DNA from: Aliikangiella sp. G2MR2-5
GTDB taxonomy: Bacteria > Pseudomonadota > Gammaproteobacteria > Enterobacterales > Kangiellaceae
Direction: 5' to 3'
NCBI RefSeq assembly: GCF_015687155.1
Contig: NZ_JADPQF010000009.1
Location: forward strand, 1-64,000
DNA length: 64,000 nucleotides
Both the position numbers and the translations under genes were made by a program. Under the pieces are notes generated by a model. The model ran no database searches and had not been told where the DNA came from. It saw only the letters and a program-made list of their open reading frames with translations. Positions 35,587 to 47,111 of this stretch are shown here, piece by piece; within the stretch, counting starts at the first letter, position 1, and each line of letters begins with the position of its first letter.

Positions 35587-36723
35587 ATGACAAAATTTAT
35601 TTTCTACTTTAAGTCTATTTTCTGGGGTGTGCTGTTCGGCCTTACAATCCTTTTTTTCCTCCCCAATAGCAAACTACCTTTTAACTGGGAAGTTGCCAAT
35701 GAAATGTATCAATTTCTGAAAAGTGAACATCACCGCCATCTGGATGATAGAAATCAGATACTAACGATTGAAAGCCTGTCTCTCGCGCCAGCTGTAGATG
35801 ACGCCTCCCCTTCAGTAGTTAGTATTAATGTATTTCGTCCCAGACGCTTGCGCTCTGATAGCCGGTTAGCGCCAAATCAAAGAATAGTAGACTTCACAGT
35901 AGGTATTGGCTCCGGGGTAATTATTTCAGAAGAAGGATATATTGTTACCAATAACCATGTTATCGAAAATGCAAAGCAAATAAGCATCAATCTACCGGAT
36001 GGACGAAAGCGGTTTGTTGAGCTGGTTGGCAGGGACAAAGAAACTGATCTTGCGGTATTAAAGACCGACTTGAAAGGGTTAAAGCCAGCTAAACTGGCTG
36101 ACTCTTCAAAAATAAAACCGGGAGAACTAGTCATGGCAATCGGCAGTCCCTTTGGTGCTACCCAGTCAGTTTCACTGGGAATTGTCAGCGCAATTACTTA
36201 TGGTCTGCCTTTCAACAGAATTCAGACAGATGCAGCCATCAACAGCGGTAACTCTGGAGGAGCCCTGATCAATACCAAGGGTGAAGTGGTTGGTATTAAC
36301 CAGATGATTTTAAGCTCATTGGGAGGCGGGCAAACAGGCGTTAACTACGCTATTCCAATCAACTTTGTAAAACGCATCGCATCTGAAATCATCAGCGATG
36401 GATTTGTCAGACGAAACTGGCTGGGAATAAATGTTGGTGAACTATCCGCAGAAATCTATCAACGCTATTTTCCAGATGTCGAATCAGGAAAAGGGGTCGG
36501 CATATCATCAGTGGATAAGGATAGTCCGGCAGAAAAAGCAGGCTTAATGCAGAACGACCTGCTTATTTCGTTTGATGGACAGACAGTTGAAAATTTGAAA
36601 CTGTTTTATGAACTATTTTCTTCTACTCCTATCGGAAAAAATGTAGAGCTTGAGGTTATTAGAAGTGGGGAAACGCTAAAACTCAATGTCCAGCTGATTG
36701 AAAAACCATTTGGACTCGATTGA
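35587..36723 (+). CDS. degS: DegS/AlgW-type periplasmic serine protease
   Basis: 378 residues from ATG 35587; GTG 35572 is a possible earlier start. One N-terminal membrane helix (IFWGVLFGLTILFFLP), then a trypsin-like domain with the full triad: His in TNNHVIEN, Asp in KETDLAVLK, Ser in NSGNSGGAL. One PDZ domain follows (~275-375). This single-PDZ, membrane-anchored layout is that of DegS/AlgW, which senses unfolded outer-membrane proteins and cuts the anti-sigma factor RseA/MucA to release sigma-E. Position next to murA fits. The assignment to DegS over DegQ rests on the anchor and single PDZ. Confidence 0.9.
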   Translation: MTKFIFYFKSIFWGVLFGLTILFFLPNSKLPFNWEVANEMYQFLKSEHHRHLDDRNQILTIESLSLAPAVDDASPSVVSINVFRPRRLRSDSRLAPNQRIVDFTVGIGSGVIISEEGYIVTNNHVIENAKQISINLPDGRKRFVELVGRDKETDLAVLKTDLKGLKPAKLADSSKIKPGELVMAIGSPFGATQSVSLGIVSAITYGLPFNRIQTDAAINSGNSGGALINTKGEVVGINQMILSSLGGGQTGVNYAIPINFVKRIASEIISDGFVRRNWLGINVGELSAEIYQRYFPDVESGKGVGISSVDKDSPAEKAGLMQNDLLISFDGQTVENLKLFYELFSSTPIGKNVELEVIRSGETLKLNVQLIEKPFGLD

Positions 36724-36759
36724 GACCTCAGCAAAACACTGGTAGGTAGAAACCTGTGT

Positions 36760-36792
36760 GTAAAAAAGCCGTCAATCGACGGCCTTTTTAGT
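36760..36792. terminator. Terminator between convergent degS and murA
   Basis: GCCGTC (36768-36773) pairs with GACGGC (36778-36783), loop AATC, flanked by A6 and T5, so it can act in both directions. Confidence 0.85.
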
Positions 36793-36812
36793 TTTAAACA
36801 ATTACCTGCAAA

Positions 36813-38343
<1,531 letters not shown>

Positions 38344-38665
38344 TTAGCTTCTCGTCAGTTTGACAGACCTGCAATTTAGCCGCGCATTGTACCGCGAAAC
38401 AAATGTAAGTATAAACTTTCTGTTACCTAAATTTGTGTTTTTCTGGCGTACAAATGTGACGGAATTAAGTATAATAGCGCGCTTTTTAGGCAAGACTTAT
38501 CGCGCAGAACGCGTTATTTCGCCAGTTTGGGGACGAGTCTGTTAACCTTTAAGTTAACGGATTGATACAATTTTCTTTTTGCTAATCAATTAATTAGAGA
38601 ATTACACTAGGCATTCTTTTAGTTGTTTTAGCTGTTATTAGAACAAAGGTAATAATCTAACCGAT
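38344..38665. other. Divergent regulatory region between ibaG and the yrbG-kds-lpt genes
   Basis: About 320 bases without a gene. A TATAAT box (38470-38475) followed by a GC-rich discriminator points to plus-strand transcription, but no good -35 box sits 17 bases before it. In E. coli the mlaFEDCB genes lie at this place; none are present here. Confidence 0.45.
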
Positions 38666-39643
38666 ATGCTTCTTAATTTTGCGATGGTCATCTCTGGCAT
38701 TTCTTTGCTGGTATGGAGTGCTGACCGATTTACAGACGGAGCAGCCGCGATCGCGAGAAATTTGGGGATATCACCACTGATTGTAGGTCTGACTGTAGTA
38801 GCAATGGGCTCTTCAGCTCCGGAAATTATAGTGTCACTCAATGCAGCAGCCGCAGGCACGCCGGGTCTGGCAATAGGAAACGCCATCGGTTCAAATGTAG
38901 CAAATGTCGGCATGGTTTTAGGAATTGCAGCAATAGTCACTCCGCTACATGTTCAGTCGGCAACCCTGAAGCGCGAAATTCCGATACTTTTTGGAGTGAT
39001 GGTGCTTGCTTTTGCGCTGATGATCGATCACGAACTATCAATAGCCGATGGCCTCATTCTTTTGTCCAGTCTGGTGGGATATCTCGTCTGGCTTACTTTT
39101 TCAGCTCTACGCGCTCGACACAAAAAAGACTTGATGCTTGAAGAAATTATCGAAGAACTTCCTGAGCAAATGGCGACCTGGAAAGCGACCCTTTGGGTAA
39201 TTGCCGGACTTTTACTGCTTCAAATCAGTTCAAAGCTTCTGGTAACCGGGGCGGTAAGTATTGCTCACAATATTGGCGTAAGCGACTTCGTTATCGGAGT
39301 TACAATTGTTGCAGTAGGAACCAGCTTACCTGAATTGGCAGCTTCTGTGACAAGCGTGCTCAAAGGTGAACATGAACTAGCTATTGGTAATGTTATTGGT
39401 TCAAATATTTTTAATTTGCTCGCCGTACTGGGCGTACCTACACTAATCACACTGGTTGATGTCGACCAAAAAGTATTAGTCATCGATTATGCCTTCATGG
39501 TTGGTCTAACTGTCGCAGTCTGTTTTATGGCGTGGGGACAGAAAGGAAAACCGGGTGAAATAACCAGGTTTGAAGGGGGACTGCTTCTTGCCTTTTTTAT
39601 CGGCTACCAGGCCTATCAATTTATTTCAGTGTCAAACCATTAA
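38666..39643 (+). CDS. yrbG: Sodium/calcium exchanger-family protein (YrbG-like)
   Basis: 325 residues with ~10 membrane helices in two inverted halves, each carrying the CaCA motif: MGSSAPEIIVS with GNAIGSNVANVG, and VGTSLPELAAS with GNVIGSNIFNLLAVLG. It should exchange cations across the inner membrane. Physiological role in bacteria is unclear. First gene before kdsD, as in E. coli. Confidence 0.94.
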   Translation: MLLNFAMVISGISLLVWSADRFTDGAAAIARNLGISPLIVGLTVVAMGSSAPEIIVSLNAAAAGTPGLAIGNAIGSNVANVGMVLGIAAIVTPLHVQSATLKREIPILFGVMVLAFALMIDHELSIADGLILLSSLVGYLVWLTFSALRARHKKDLMLEEIIEELPEQMATWKATLWVIAGLLLLQISSKLLVTGAVSIAHNIGVSDFVIGVTIVAVGTSLPELAASVTSVLKGEHELAIGNVIGSNIFNLLAVLGVPTLITLVDVDQKVLVIDYAFMVGLTVAVCFMAWGQKGKPGEITRFEGGLLLAFFIGYQAYQFISVSNH

Positions 39644-39845
39644 GCCGCACAACTTAGATAAACGGCTTATTTCCTAAACCAAATGAAGTCACCTCTGTTT
39701 GGACCAATGGAATTTGGTAAACAACTTCTTCCTGAGCCCTATTTTAAGTCAGAAGCAAATAACACAGGTCAATAGTCTACAAATATTGTTAAAATAGACT
39801 GACAATCAACGATATACTTGGTTAACTTAGTTAATCGAACAGACA

Positions 39846-40838
39846 ATGGTAAAATCTAGCACTATGACTGACCCAGCCCAGCTTATTCGCTGCGGACAAA
39901 ATGTAATCGACATTGAGCAGTCCGCAGTTTCAAAGTTAAAAGACAAAGTTAATCAGGATTTTGTTAAAGCCTGCCAATTGATTCTCTCGTGCAAAGGGCG
40001 TGTTGTTGTCATTGGAATGGGTAAGTCCGGACACATCGGCAATAAAATCGCGGCTACACTGGCTAGCACAGGCACCCCCTCATTTTTTGTTCATCCAGGA
40101 GAAGCCAGTCATGGTGATCTCGGAATGATTACTGAAGCAGATGTTGTCCTTGCTCTTTCTAACTCCGGAGAAACCAGCGAGTTAACCAGCATCCTTCCCG
40201 TGATCAAGCGCAAGGGAATACCTTTAATTAGCATGACAGGAAACGCAAAATCGACACTTGCAAGTGCTGCAACTGCCAACCTCGATACGAGCGTCGAAAA
40301 AGAAGCTTGTCCAATGAACCTGGCTCCGACCGCATCAACGACTGTATCTCTGGTTATGGGAGATGCTCTGGCAGTAGCTTTGTTGGATGCAAAAGGATTT
40401 ACCGAAGACGACTTTGCTCTATCTCACCCAGGAGGAAGTCTGGGCAGACGTTTGCTACTAAAAGTAGAAGATATTATGCACAAGGATAAGGATATTCCGA
40501 TTGTTAAACAGGATACGCCGATTAGTGATGCCCTACTGGAAATTAGCGAAAAACGTCTGGGTATGACTTGCGTGGTTGACGATTCAGGGAAACTTGTCGG
40601 AATTTATACTGATGGCGATCTTAGACGAACTCTGGAAATGGACGTCAATTTTAAGACGACACCAATCAGTCATGTTATGACAGCTGGCGGGAAAACCATT
40701 GGCGCTAATAAATTAGCTGCCGAAGCTTTACAAATTATGGAAACCAGCGCTATCAATGCATTAATAATTACAGACAAAGATCACCGCCCTACAGGCGCGT
40801 TGAATATGCACGATTTATTGAAAGCAGGAGTTGTTTGA
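39846..40838 (+). CDS. kdsD: Arabinose-5-phosphate isomerase
   Basis: 330 residues: a SIS sugar-isomerase domain (~30-200, GMGKSGHIGNKIAATLASTGTPSFFVHPGEASHGDLG) and two CBS domains (~210-330). KdsD turns ribulose-5-phosphate into arabinose-5-phosphate, the precursor of Kdo. ATG 39846 is used; ATG 39864 is an alternative that would remove six residues. Overlaps kdsC by 4 bp (ATGA). Confidence 0.97.
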   Translation: MVKSSTMTDPAQLIRCGQNVIDIEQSAVSKLKDKVNQDFVKACQLILSCKGRVVVIGMGKSGHIGNKIAATLASTGTPSFFVHPGEASHGDLGMITEADVVLALSNSGETSELTSILPVIKRKGIPLISMTGNAKSTLASAATANLDTSVEKEACPMNLAPTASTTVSLVMGDALAVALLDAKGFTEDDFALSHPGGSLGRRLLLKVEDIMHKDKDIPIVKQDTPISDALLEISEKRLGMTCVVDDSGKLVGIYTDGDLRRTLEMDVNFKTTPISHVMTAGGKTIGANKLAAEALQIMETSAINALIITDKDHRPTGALNMHDLLKAGVV

Positions 40839-41377
40839 TGATACTCAATTATGAGCATTCGCTCCTGGAAAAAGCGTCTCAGATTAAACTACTAATTTGC
40901 GACGTAGATGGAGTACTTAGTGACGGTAAAGTTTACTTTGGTAATGAACAGGAAGAGCTTAAGAACTTCAATATCAAAGATGGGCTTGGCATCAAACTAA
41001 TGCAAAAAAATGGTATCACTGTAGCGATAATTACCGGTCGCCAATCGAATATTGTCGAACGCAGAGCCAAAGAGCTTGGTATTGAAAAAGTATATCAAGG
41101 CAGAAGTGATAAGCGAGCTACCTACCAGGAAATAATTGAAGACATGGGACTTCAAAAAGAACAGGTTGCGCATATTGGAGATGACTTACCAGATCTACCT
41201 TTGATGAAACGCTCCGGACTGGGTATCTGCGTTAATGATGGTTACTACTTCGTTAAACAACACGCAGACTGGGTCACTCCGAGTAACGGTGGCAGCGGCG
41301 CAGTAAGAGATGTCGCAGACTTATTACTAACTGCTCAGGGAAAACTACCGAATATCCAGGCGGAATATCTACAATGA
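40835..41377 (+). CDS. kdsC: Kdo-8-phosphate phosphatase
   Basis: 180 residues, a HAD phosphatase of the tetrameric KdsC type without a cap domain. The nucleophile motif is CDVDGVLSDG; then IITGRQS, the conserved Lys region, and GDDLPDLPLM. It removes phosphate from Kdo-8-P. Overlaps both kdsD and lptC by 4 bp. Confidence 0.97.
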   Translation: MMILNYEHSLLEKASQIKLLICDVDGVLSDGKVYFGNEQEELKNFNIKDGLGIKLMQKNGITVAIITGRQSNIVERRAKELGIEKVYQGRSDKRATYQEIIEDMGLQKEQVAHIGDDLPDLPLMKRSGLGICVNDGYYFVKQHADWVTPSNGGSGAVRDVADLLLTAQGKLPNIQAEYLQ

Positions 41378-41970
41378 GTATGACTTTAAAAACGGCGATC
41401 ATATGTAGCCTGCTGGCTGCTATCCTTGCTTTTTTCTATTGGTCGCCCGTTTTTATTGCCTCTTCTGACAAAGAGGTGAGTTCATTCAAGAAGCCAGACA
41501 CCCAAGCCGACTACTATTTCGAGAATGTAAAAATCGAAACTTTCGATGCGAGTGGCTTCCGCCTCAATCAAATTGTCGCTCAGAAAATAGAGCATTTTGA
41601 TTCCACCAAGACCTCGGAGATAGCTGCACCGAAGGTAATCGCCTATAGCGAAAGCGACGCTCAATGGCTAATAAATGCAGCACATGGCAAAGTAAATCAT
41701 CAGAGCGAAGAGATACAGTTGGAAGGTAGCGTGAAATTAACTCAAACAGCCCAGTATCAGCTTACGAGCCCGACAACGACACAAATTGATGTTGATGACC
41801 TGAGTATAAGCCTTAACCAGAACACTGCTACCAGTGAGAATGGCGTTAAAATTCTTTCAGGTAATTACTACACGACGGCAAAAAAATTAAACGCGCAGTT
41901 AAAAGAAAACACTATTTCCCTTTCTGGGCAAGTTGTGTCTTCAGAGTTAGAAAGTGAGCTCCAAAAGTAA
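41374..41970 (+). CDS. lptC: LPS export protein LptC
   Basis: 198 residues: one N-terminal membrane helix (AIICSLLAAILAFFYWSPVF), then the periplasmic beta-jellyroll with DYYFENVKIETFDASG and VNHQSEEIQLEGSVKL. LptC links the LptBFG pump to the LptA bridge. Sequence is poorly conserved, as in all LptC, but position between kdsC and lptA makes the call firm. Overlaps neighbours by 4 and 1 bp. Confidence 0.93.
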   Translation: MSMTLKTAIICSLLAAILAFFYWSPVFIASSDKEVSSFKKPDTQADYYFENVKIETFDASGFRLNQIVAQKIEHFDSTKTSEIAAPKVIAYSESDAQWLINAAHGKVNHQSEEIQLEGSVKLTQTAQYQLTSPTTTQIDVDDLSISLNQNTATSENGVKILSGNYYTTAKKLNAQLKENTISLSGQVVSSELESELQK

Positions 41971-42704
41971 TGAACAATAAAAACGCAACAAAATTGTATC
42001 GCAAGTTATTCCTCGCTTTTCCTTTGAGCGTTGTATTTTTCTTATCTTCTACCGCCAATGCGGTAACGAGTAGCGAGATTGGCAACAATAAAATAACTAG
42101 CGACAGTTCCAAATTTGATTTAAATAGTAATCGGGTTTATTACATGGGGAACGCCCTTTTTACCAACAATCTGTTTTCCATTAGTGGTGAAAAAATAATT
42201 GCGCAAAAAAATAGCGCACAAGATACCAGCCAGATTGAAGTTGAAGGTAATTTTGCTCAGGTTCTGCGGAAGAAAGGCGTCGATGGAAATCAACTTAATT
42301 TTTCAGCAAAGCGCATAAAATATGAGATGTTAAACAAAAAAATGCTCGGAGAAGAGCTGGTTAGTCTGGAAATAAATACTATAGAAGGAAATCATTTTCA
42401 ACTACAAGGAGAGCGTCTGGAAATGCTTGAAATCCCTACCGGGGACTTAAACTTAAAAGGACGCCCGTTAACACTTACTATATCTCCTGGCGATGGACAA
42501 AAGTTAACCGCAACTGCAGAGATACTCAATTATACTCAGAAACAACAAGTATTTGAGCTAGTAGGAAATGTACAGCTTAAAACGAGTAGAGAAACGATAA
42601 AAGCTGACCGACTTTTTTATGACGCAAAAAATAAACTCATAGATATTCCCCGCTCACAAAAGCAACAAGAAATGGTTCAACGTGTTAAATCCAATAACAA
42701 TTGA
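41970..42704 (+). CDS. lptA: LPS transport periplasmic protein LptA
   Basis: 244 residues, longer than the ~185 of E. coli. A signal peptide (ends STANAVTS) is followed by the OstA/jellyroll fold with [30 protein letters not shown] and the C-terminal [16 protein letters not shown]. It forms the periplasmic bridge to LptD. The extra length is in the central repeats (~95-200), suggesting one or more additional beta-strand layers. Coupled to lptC and lptB. Confidence 0.93.
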   Translation: MNNKNATKLYRKLFLAFPLSVVFFLSSTANAVTSSEIGNNKITSDSSKFDLNSNRVYYMGNALFTNNLFSISGEKIIAQKNSAQDTSQIEVEGNFAQVLRKKGVDGNQLNFSAKRIKYEMLNKKMLGEELVSLEINTIEGNHFQLQGERLEMLEIPTGDLNLKGRPLTLTISPGDGQKLTATAEILNYTQKQQVFELVGNVQLKTSRETIKADRLFYDAKNKLIDIPRSQKQQEMVQRVKSNNN

Positions 42705-42724
42705 AAAAATTAAAAGATAGACTC

Positions 42725-43450
42725 ATGACAATACTTTGCGCTCAACATTTAGCCAAGATATATAGTGGAAGAGCTGTTGTATCCGATGTATCCCTAAAGG
42801 TGTCAACAGGAGAAATAGTCGGACTACTCGGTCCCAATGGTGCGGGAAAAACGACTTCTTTTTATATGATAGTAGGACTAGTTGCTGCCGACGGCGGAGA
42901 AATCACACTGGATGATGAGTCTCTCACCGCAATGCCAATGCATCAACGAGCTCAAATGGGAATCGGCTATCTTCCACAGGAAGCTTCCGTTTTTCGAAGG
43001 TTAACTGTTGAACAAAATATTCTCGCAATACTTGAGCTAGATACAACTTTGAGCAAGACGCAAAGGACAGACAAAATGATGTCCTTGTTGGAAGAGTTCC
43101 AAATTACACATATTCAGAAAAGTCTCGGAATGTCGCTGTCAGGCGGAGAAAGACGACGGGTCGAAATTGCCAGAGCGCTGGCCAGTGATCCTAAGTTTAT
43201 TTTGCTGGATGAACCATTTGCAGGGGTCGACCCTATATCGGTCAGCGAAATAAAAAGTGTCATACAACAGCTAAAAGCCAGAGGCCTGGGAATACTGATC
43301 ACCGATCACAATGTTAGAGAAACGTTAGATGTTTGTGAAAGAGCCTATATTGTAGAGTCAGGTAAGCTGTTAGCAGAAGGTACTCCGGAACAGGTACTGG
43401 CAAACGAACAGGTCAAGAAAGTTTATCTTGGCGAGAACTTTCGACTCTAG
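42725..43450 (+). CDS. lptB: LPS export ATPase LptB
   Basis: 241 residues from ATG 42725, matching the E. coli N-terminus; TTG 42701 overlapping lptA is an alternative. ABC signatures: Walker [15 protein letters not shown]-loop [10 protein letters not shown], signature [15 protein letters not shown], Walker [14 protein letters not shown], and switch His in ITDHNVRET. It powers LPS extraction from the inner membrane with LptFG. Confidence 0.97.
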   Translation: MTILCAQHLAKIYSGRAVVSDVSLKVSTGEIVGLLGPNGAGKTTSFYMIVGLVAADGGEITLDDESLTAMPMHQRAQMGIGYLPQEASVFRRLTVEQNILAILELDTTLSKTQRTDKMMSLLEEFQITHIQKSLGMSLSGGERRRVEIARALASDPKFILLDEPFAGVDPISVSEIKSVIQQLKARGLGILITDHNVRETLDVCERAYIVESGKLLAEGTPEQVLANEQVKKVYLGENFRL

Positions 43451-43700
43451 CAGATTACTGCTCGAGTCCCCTTTTGTCCTCACCCTTGATTGCAGGCTGT
43501 TTCTTTTTTATACAAAAAGTAATAAAAAATAATTTTGTTACTCTTTTGACTTGAATCGTGAACAAGTCAGCATCATATTAGTCTCATAGAAGATAAATTC
43601 TGCATAGAAACGAATAAGAATTTTTATCAATCAAGCTCGTTTACTGCTATAGTTAGAATTAAGTGGGGCAAGTTAAAACAGCCTCCGGAAAATAAAATTA

Positions 43701-45218
43701 ATGAAACAATCTTTACAGCTTAAAATCAGTCAATCTCTAACCATGACGCCTCAGTTGCAGCAGGCGATTAAATTATTGCAACTTTCCAGTCTTGACCTTC
43801 AATCAGAAATACAGCAAGCATTAGATTCCAACCCTTTACTTGACTCCGAACAGGGCGATGACGCAACCTTTGACGGTTTGGGCGAACAGGATTCCAAACG
43901 AGATGCAGAAGATAATTCTGAACGGACGCTACTGGATGCATCGGAAACAGAAACCTCTGACAAGATAAATAGCGACAAAATAGACTCAGATCTAAGTATC
44001 GATACCCAATGGGAAGACTGGGGATATACCAGCACATCAAGCGGCAATCGAAACAGTGAAGAATCTTCCCAGTTTGAATATCAGGGCGAAACATCAGAGT
44101 CGCTGAGAGATCAGCTCCAATTCCAGATAGATATGCTTCGTCTTTCCGAAGTAGATAGAGCAATAGCGACAATTCTTATCGACTCAATTGACGAACGTGG
44201 ATATATGAATGCCTCGATAGAAGATATTGTGGAAATGTTCCGGGAAGAGAAAGACGATCTACTTGATACATCAGAAGATATCGACATTGTTGAAGAAGAT
44301 GAAGTAGAAGCAGTATTACACCTATTGCAAAGCTTCGAGCCGGCGGGTATAGCAGCTAGAGATTTGCAGGAATGTTTATCCCTCCAACTTGATAGACTGG
44401 AAAAACAGACTGTTGAAGTTGAGCTGGCAAAAGCAATTGTTGGACAAGAGTTTAAAAATCTTTCCAGTCGAAATTATCGCCAGATAATGAAGTCTATGGG
44501 GGTTAATGAGGAACAATTGAAGCGTGCGGTAGAAGTCATCCAGTCTCTAGATCCTCGTCCTGGCAATCAATTGACTCAAAATACGGCTGAATATGTAATT
44601 CCAGATGTCTTTGTTGCAAAAAATAGCAAAGGCGAATGGACTGTCGAACTAAACAACAGCGTAGCCCCAAAGTTAACAATTAATGAAAATTATGCAGCCT
44701 TGATTAAAAGAGCTGACAACAGTCCGCAAAACCAATATCTAAAGAATAATTTGCAAGATGCCAAGTGGTTCATAAAGAGTTTACAAAGCCGCAATGAGAC
44801 GCTTCTGAAAGTTGCGGCTTGTATAGTCAAGAAACAGGAAGGCTTTCTGGAGTATGGCGAAGAAGCCATGAAGCCAATGGTTCTTAATGATGTTGCAGAA
44901 GAAGTCGAAATGCACGAGTCCACCATTTCTCGGGTCACTACTCAAAAGTATATGCACACCCCAAGGGGAATATTTGAGTTGAAGTACTTCTTTTCCAGTC
45001 ACGTTGGAACAACTGCCGGTGGAGAGTGCTCTTCAACTGCTATTAGAGCAGTCATAAAAAAGCTTATTGCCGCTGAAAACCAGCAAAAACCTTTGAGTGA
45101 TAGCAAGTTAGCAAACTTGTTGAAAGAGCAGGGTATAAAAGTAGCGAGAAGAACGGTCGCTAAATATAGAGAAGCTATGTCCATACCACCATCAAATGAG
45201 AGGAAAAAATTGATCTAA
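43701..45218 (+). CDS. rpoN: RNA polymerase sigma-54 factor
   Basis: 505 residues. Region I is Gln/Leu-rich (QSLQLKISQSLTMTPQLQQAIKLLQ), region II is acidic (~55-150, larger than average), followed by the core-binding region. The promoter-binding RpoN box ARRTVAKYREAMSIPPSNERKK is near the C-terminus with one conservative change. It directs nitrogen, motility and other enhancer-dependent promoters. The 250 bp upstream likely hold its promoter; lptB is not overlapping. Confidence 0.98.
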   Translation: MKQSLQLKISQSLTMTPQLQQAIKLLQLSSLDLQSEIQQALDSNPLLDSEQGDDATFDGLGEQDSKRDAEDNSERTLLDASETETSDKINSDKIDSDLSIDTQWEDWGYTSTSSGNRNSEESSQFEYQGETSESLRDQLQFQIDMLRLSEVDRAIATILIDSIDERGYMNASIEDIVEMFREEKDDLLDTSEDIDIVEEDEVEAVLHLLQSFEPAGIAARDLQECLSLQLDRLEKQTVEVELAKAIVGQEFKNLSSRNYRQIMKSMGVNEEQLKRAVEVIQSLDPRPGNQLTQNTAEYVIPDVFVAKNSKGEWTVELNNSVAPKLTINENYAALIKRADNSPQNQYLKNNLQDAKWFIKSLQSRNETLLKVAACIVKKQEGFLEYGEEAMKPMVLNDVAEEVEMHESTISRVTTQKYMHTPRGIFELKYFFSSHVGTTAGGECSSTAIRAVIKKLIAAENQQKPLSDSKLANLLKEQGIKVARRTVAKYREAMSIPPSNERKKLI

Positions 45219-45306
45219 AACACTATTTAATATGACTACCAGCGTTAACCTGTTAACCAGGAAATGCAGAAAACAGTTTCCGTTCAACTAAAGAAGGAAT
45301 AATACT

Positions 45307-45594
45307 ATGCAAATTAATTTAACTGGCCACCATTTAGAAATCACTGAATCTTTACGTAATTATGTTCATGAAAAATTCGAACGGATCGAGCGTCACTTTG
45401 ATCATATTAACAATGTCCATGTGATTCTACAGGTTGAAAAGCTTCGTCAAATTGCCGAAGCAAAATTGAATGTCAATGGCGGAGAAATATTTGCAAATAG
45501 TGAGTCTGAGGACATGTATGCTGCAATAGATACCTTGATCGATAAGCTTGATCGCCAGGTGATCAAACACAAAGAGAAGCTGATCCGACACTAA
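45307..45594 (+). CDS. hpf: Ribosome hibernation-promoting factor (short form)
   Basis: 95 residues, the short HPF type: QINLTGHHLEITESLRNYVHEKFERIERHF, and the basic VILQVEKLRQIAEAKLNVNGGE strand. It binds the decoding centre and promotes 100S ribosome dimers in stationary phase. Between rpoN and ptsN, the standard place; it ends in a strong terminator. Confidence 0.97.
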   Translation: MQINLTGHHLEITESLRNYVHEKFERIERHFDHINNVHVILQVEKLRQIAEAKLNVNGGEIFANSESEDMYAAIDTLIDKLDRQVIKHKEKLIRH

Positions 45595-45640
45595 GGCATC
45601 AAATTTTTATCTATTTAGTAAAAAATAACTAAAAATATCG

Positions 45641-45687
45641 GGGTCGATTGTGCTAGAGTTATGCCTCAATCGACCCTTAGTTTTTTT
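45641..45687 (+). terminator. Terminator after hpf
   Basis: GGGTCGATTG (45641-45650) pairs with CAATCGACCC (45667-45676), 16-nt loop, followed by a T7 run. It separates rpoN-hpf from ptsN. Confidence 0.88.
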
Positions 45688-45703
45688 ATCGCCAATTTGA
45701 CCC

Positions 45704-46165
45704 ATGAAAATCAGTCAAATCCTATCGCCTGAAGCGACCTTTTGCAGTGTTTCCATTTCGAGTAAAAAGAAAATTCTGGAAAAAGTCAGTGAAGAAATGT
45801 CCAAATCTATTGATTGCCCTGCCCAGGACATATTTGAAAGCCTGTTTGCCAGGGAACGTCTGGGAACTACAGGTTTGGGAGAAGGTATTGCGATCCCCCA
45901 TGGTCGAATAACAGCCTGTGAAAAGGCCACTGCGGTCTTTTTATTACTGGATGAGGCAATTGACTATGATGCGCCAGACGGCAAGCCGGTGGACATTATT
46001 TTTGCCATTTTGGTTCCAGAAAATGCTAATAGTGAGCAGCTAAAGTTTTTAGCTGAGATTGCAGAAGTTCTATCACAGCCGAATGTTGTATCTCAAATTC
46101 GCCATGCACACTGTGGTGATGCTTTGTTTCAAATTATCGATCAGGCAACTCAAAGACTTCATTAA
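45704..46165 (+). CDS. ptsN: Nitrogen PTS enzyme IIA
   Basis: 153 residues of the fructose/mannitol IIA fold. The phosphorylated His lies in GIAIPHGRI; LGTTGLGEG precedes it. With PtsP and Npr it forms the nitrogen-related PTS that regulates potassium and nitrogen balance rather than carrying sugar. Confidence 0.97.
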   Translation: MKISQILSPEATFCSVSISSKKKILEKVSEEMSKSIDCPAQDIFESLFARERLGTTGLGEGIAIPHGRITACEKATAVFLLLDEAIDYDAPDGKPVDIIFAILVPENANSEQLKFLAEIAEVLSQPNVVSQIRHAHCGDALFQIIDQATQRLH

Positions 46166-46253
46166 TACATTAAATTTTACTAACATTTAATGGCAATTTA
46201 ACGCGGCAACGCTAGACTTATAATTAGAAAGTCCATTTTAATAACGGAATGAA

Positions 46254-47108
46254 ATGATGAAGCGAATCATCGTTAGTGGTCGCTCTGGATCGGGGAAAAC
46301 TGTCGCCCTTAGAGCCCTGGAGGATCAAGGTTTTTATTGTGTTGATAATATTCCTATCAAATTGATTCCAGCCCTTCTGGAGCAGGTTGAGTCCCATTAT
46401 CCCGGCCTGGCGCTAGGTATTGACGCAAGAAACGTCACCCATACCGTAGAAGAATTTGACGCGCTTATTCAGCAGATAGAACAAAGCCAATACCACTTTG
46501 AAGTCGTATTTATTGATGCCAACGATGCAACATTACTAAAAAGATTTAGCGAAACTCGCCGACGCCACCCAATGACAGTTGAAGGACTTTCTTTGTCGGA
46601 AGCGATAGAGCAGGAAAAAAAGCGACTGGAGCCAATTAGCCGGTATGCTGAACTTGTGATCGATACCACCTCCAAATCGCCACACGAACTTTGCGAAGTG
46701 GTTATAGAAAGAGTGCTGGGTAACAAATCATCAAGGCTAAGCTTGTTGTTTGTCTCTTTTGGCTTCAAATACGGCGCCCCAAATGATGCAGATTTCGTGT
46801 TCGACGCCCGCTGTTTGCCCAATCCTTACTGGGACGAATCATTGCGTCCATTCAGTGGTAAAGATCAAGCCATCATAGAATATCTGGAGAACCAGCCGGC
46901 GGTACAAGAATACTACTGGCAGCTCAAAGTATTCCTGCAAACCTGGATACCAAAGTTTGAGCAGGATAATCGAAACTACCTGACAGTGGCTATAGGCTGC
47001 ACCGGGGGCCATCATCGTTCGGTTTACGTCGCAGAGAAGCTGGCAAAGAACTTCTCGCCAGTCTACCCTGAAATTCAAATCAGACACAGAGAGCTGGACA
47101 AACATTAA
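46254..47108 (+). CDS. rapZ: RNase adapter RapZ
   Basis: 284 residues: an N-terminal P-loop (VSGRSGSGKTVALRALEDQGFYCVDNIP) and a C-terminal domain with FVSFGFKYGAPNDADFVFDARCLPNPYW and CTGGHHRSVYVAEKLA. RapZ directs RNase E to the sRNA GlmZ in enterobacteria and so controls cell-wall precursor synthesis. It lies 3 bp before npr. Confidence 0.97.
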   Translation: MMKRIIVSGRSGSGKTVALRALEDQGFYCVDNIPIKLIPALLEQVESHYPGLALGIDARNVTHTVEEFDALIQQIEQSQYHFEVVFIDANDATLLKRFSETRRRHPMTVEGLSLSEAIEQEKKRLEPISRYAELVIDTTSKSPHELCEVVIERVLGNKSSRLSLLFVSFGFKYGAPNDADFVFDARCLPNPYWDESLRPFSGKDQAIIEYLENQPAVQEYYWQLKVFLQTWIPKFEQDNRNYLTVAIGCTGGHHRSVYVAEKLAKNFSPVYPEIQIRHRELDKH

Positions 47109-47111
47109 TCT

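Noticed and set aside
43451-43700. Hidden gene between lptB and rpoN
   Set aside because: No frame of useful length; AT-rich promoter-like sequence only.
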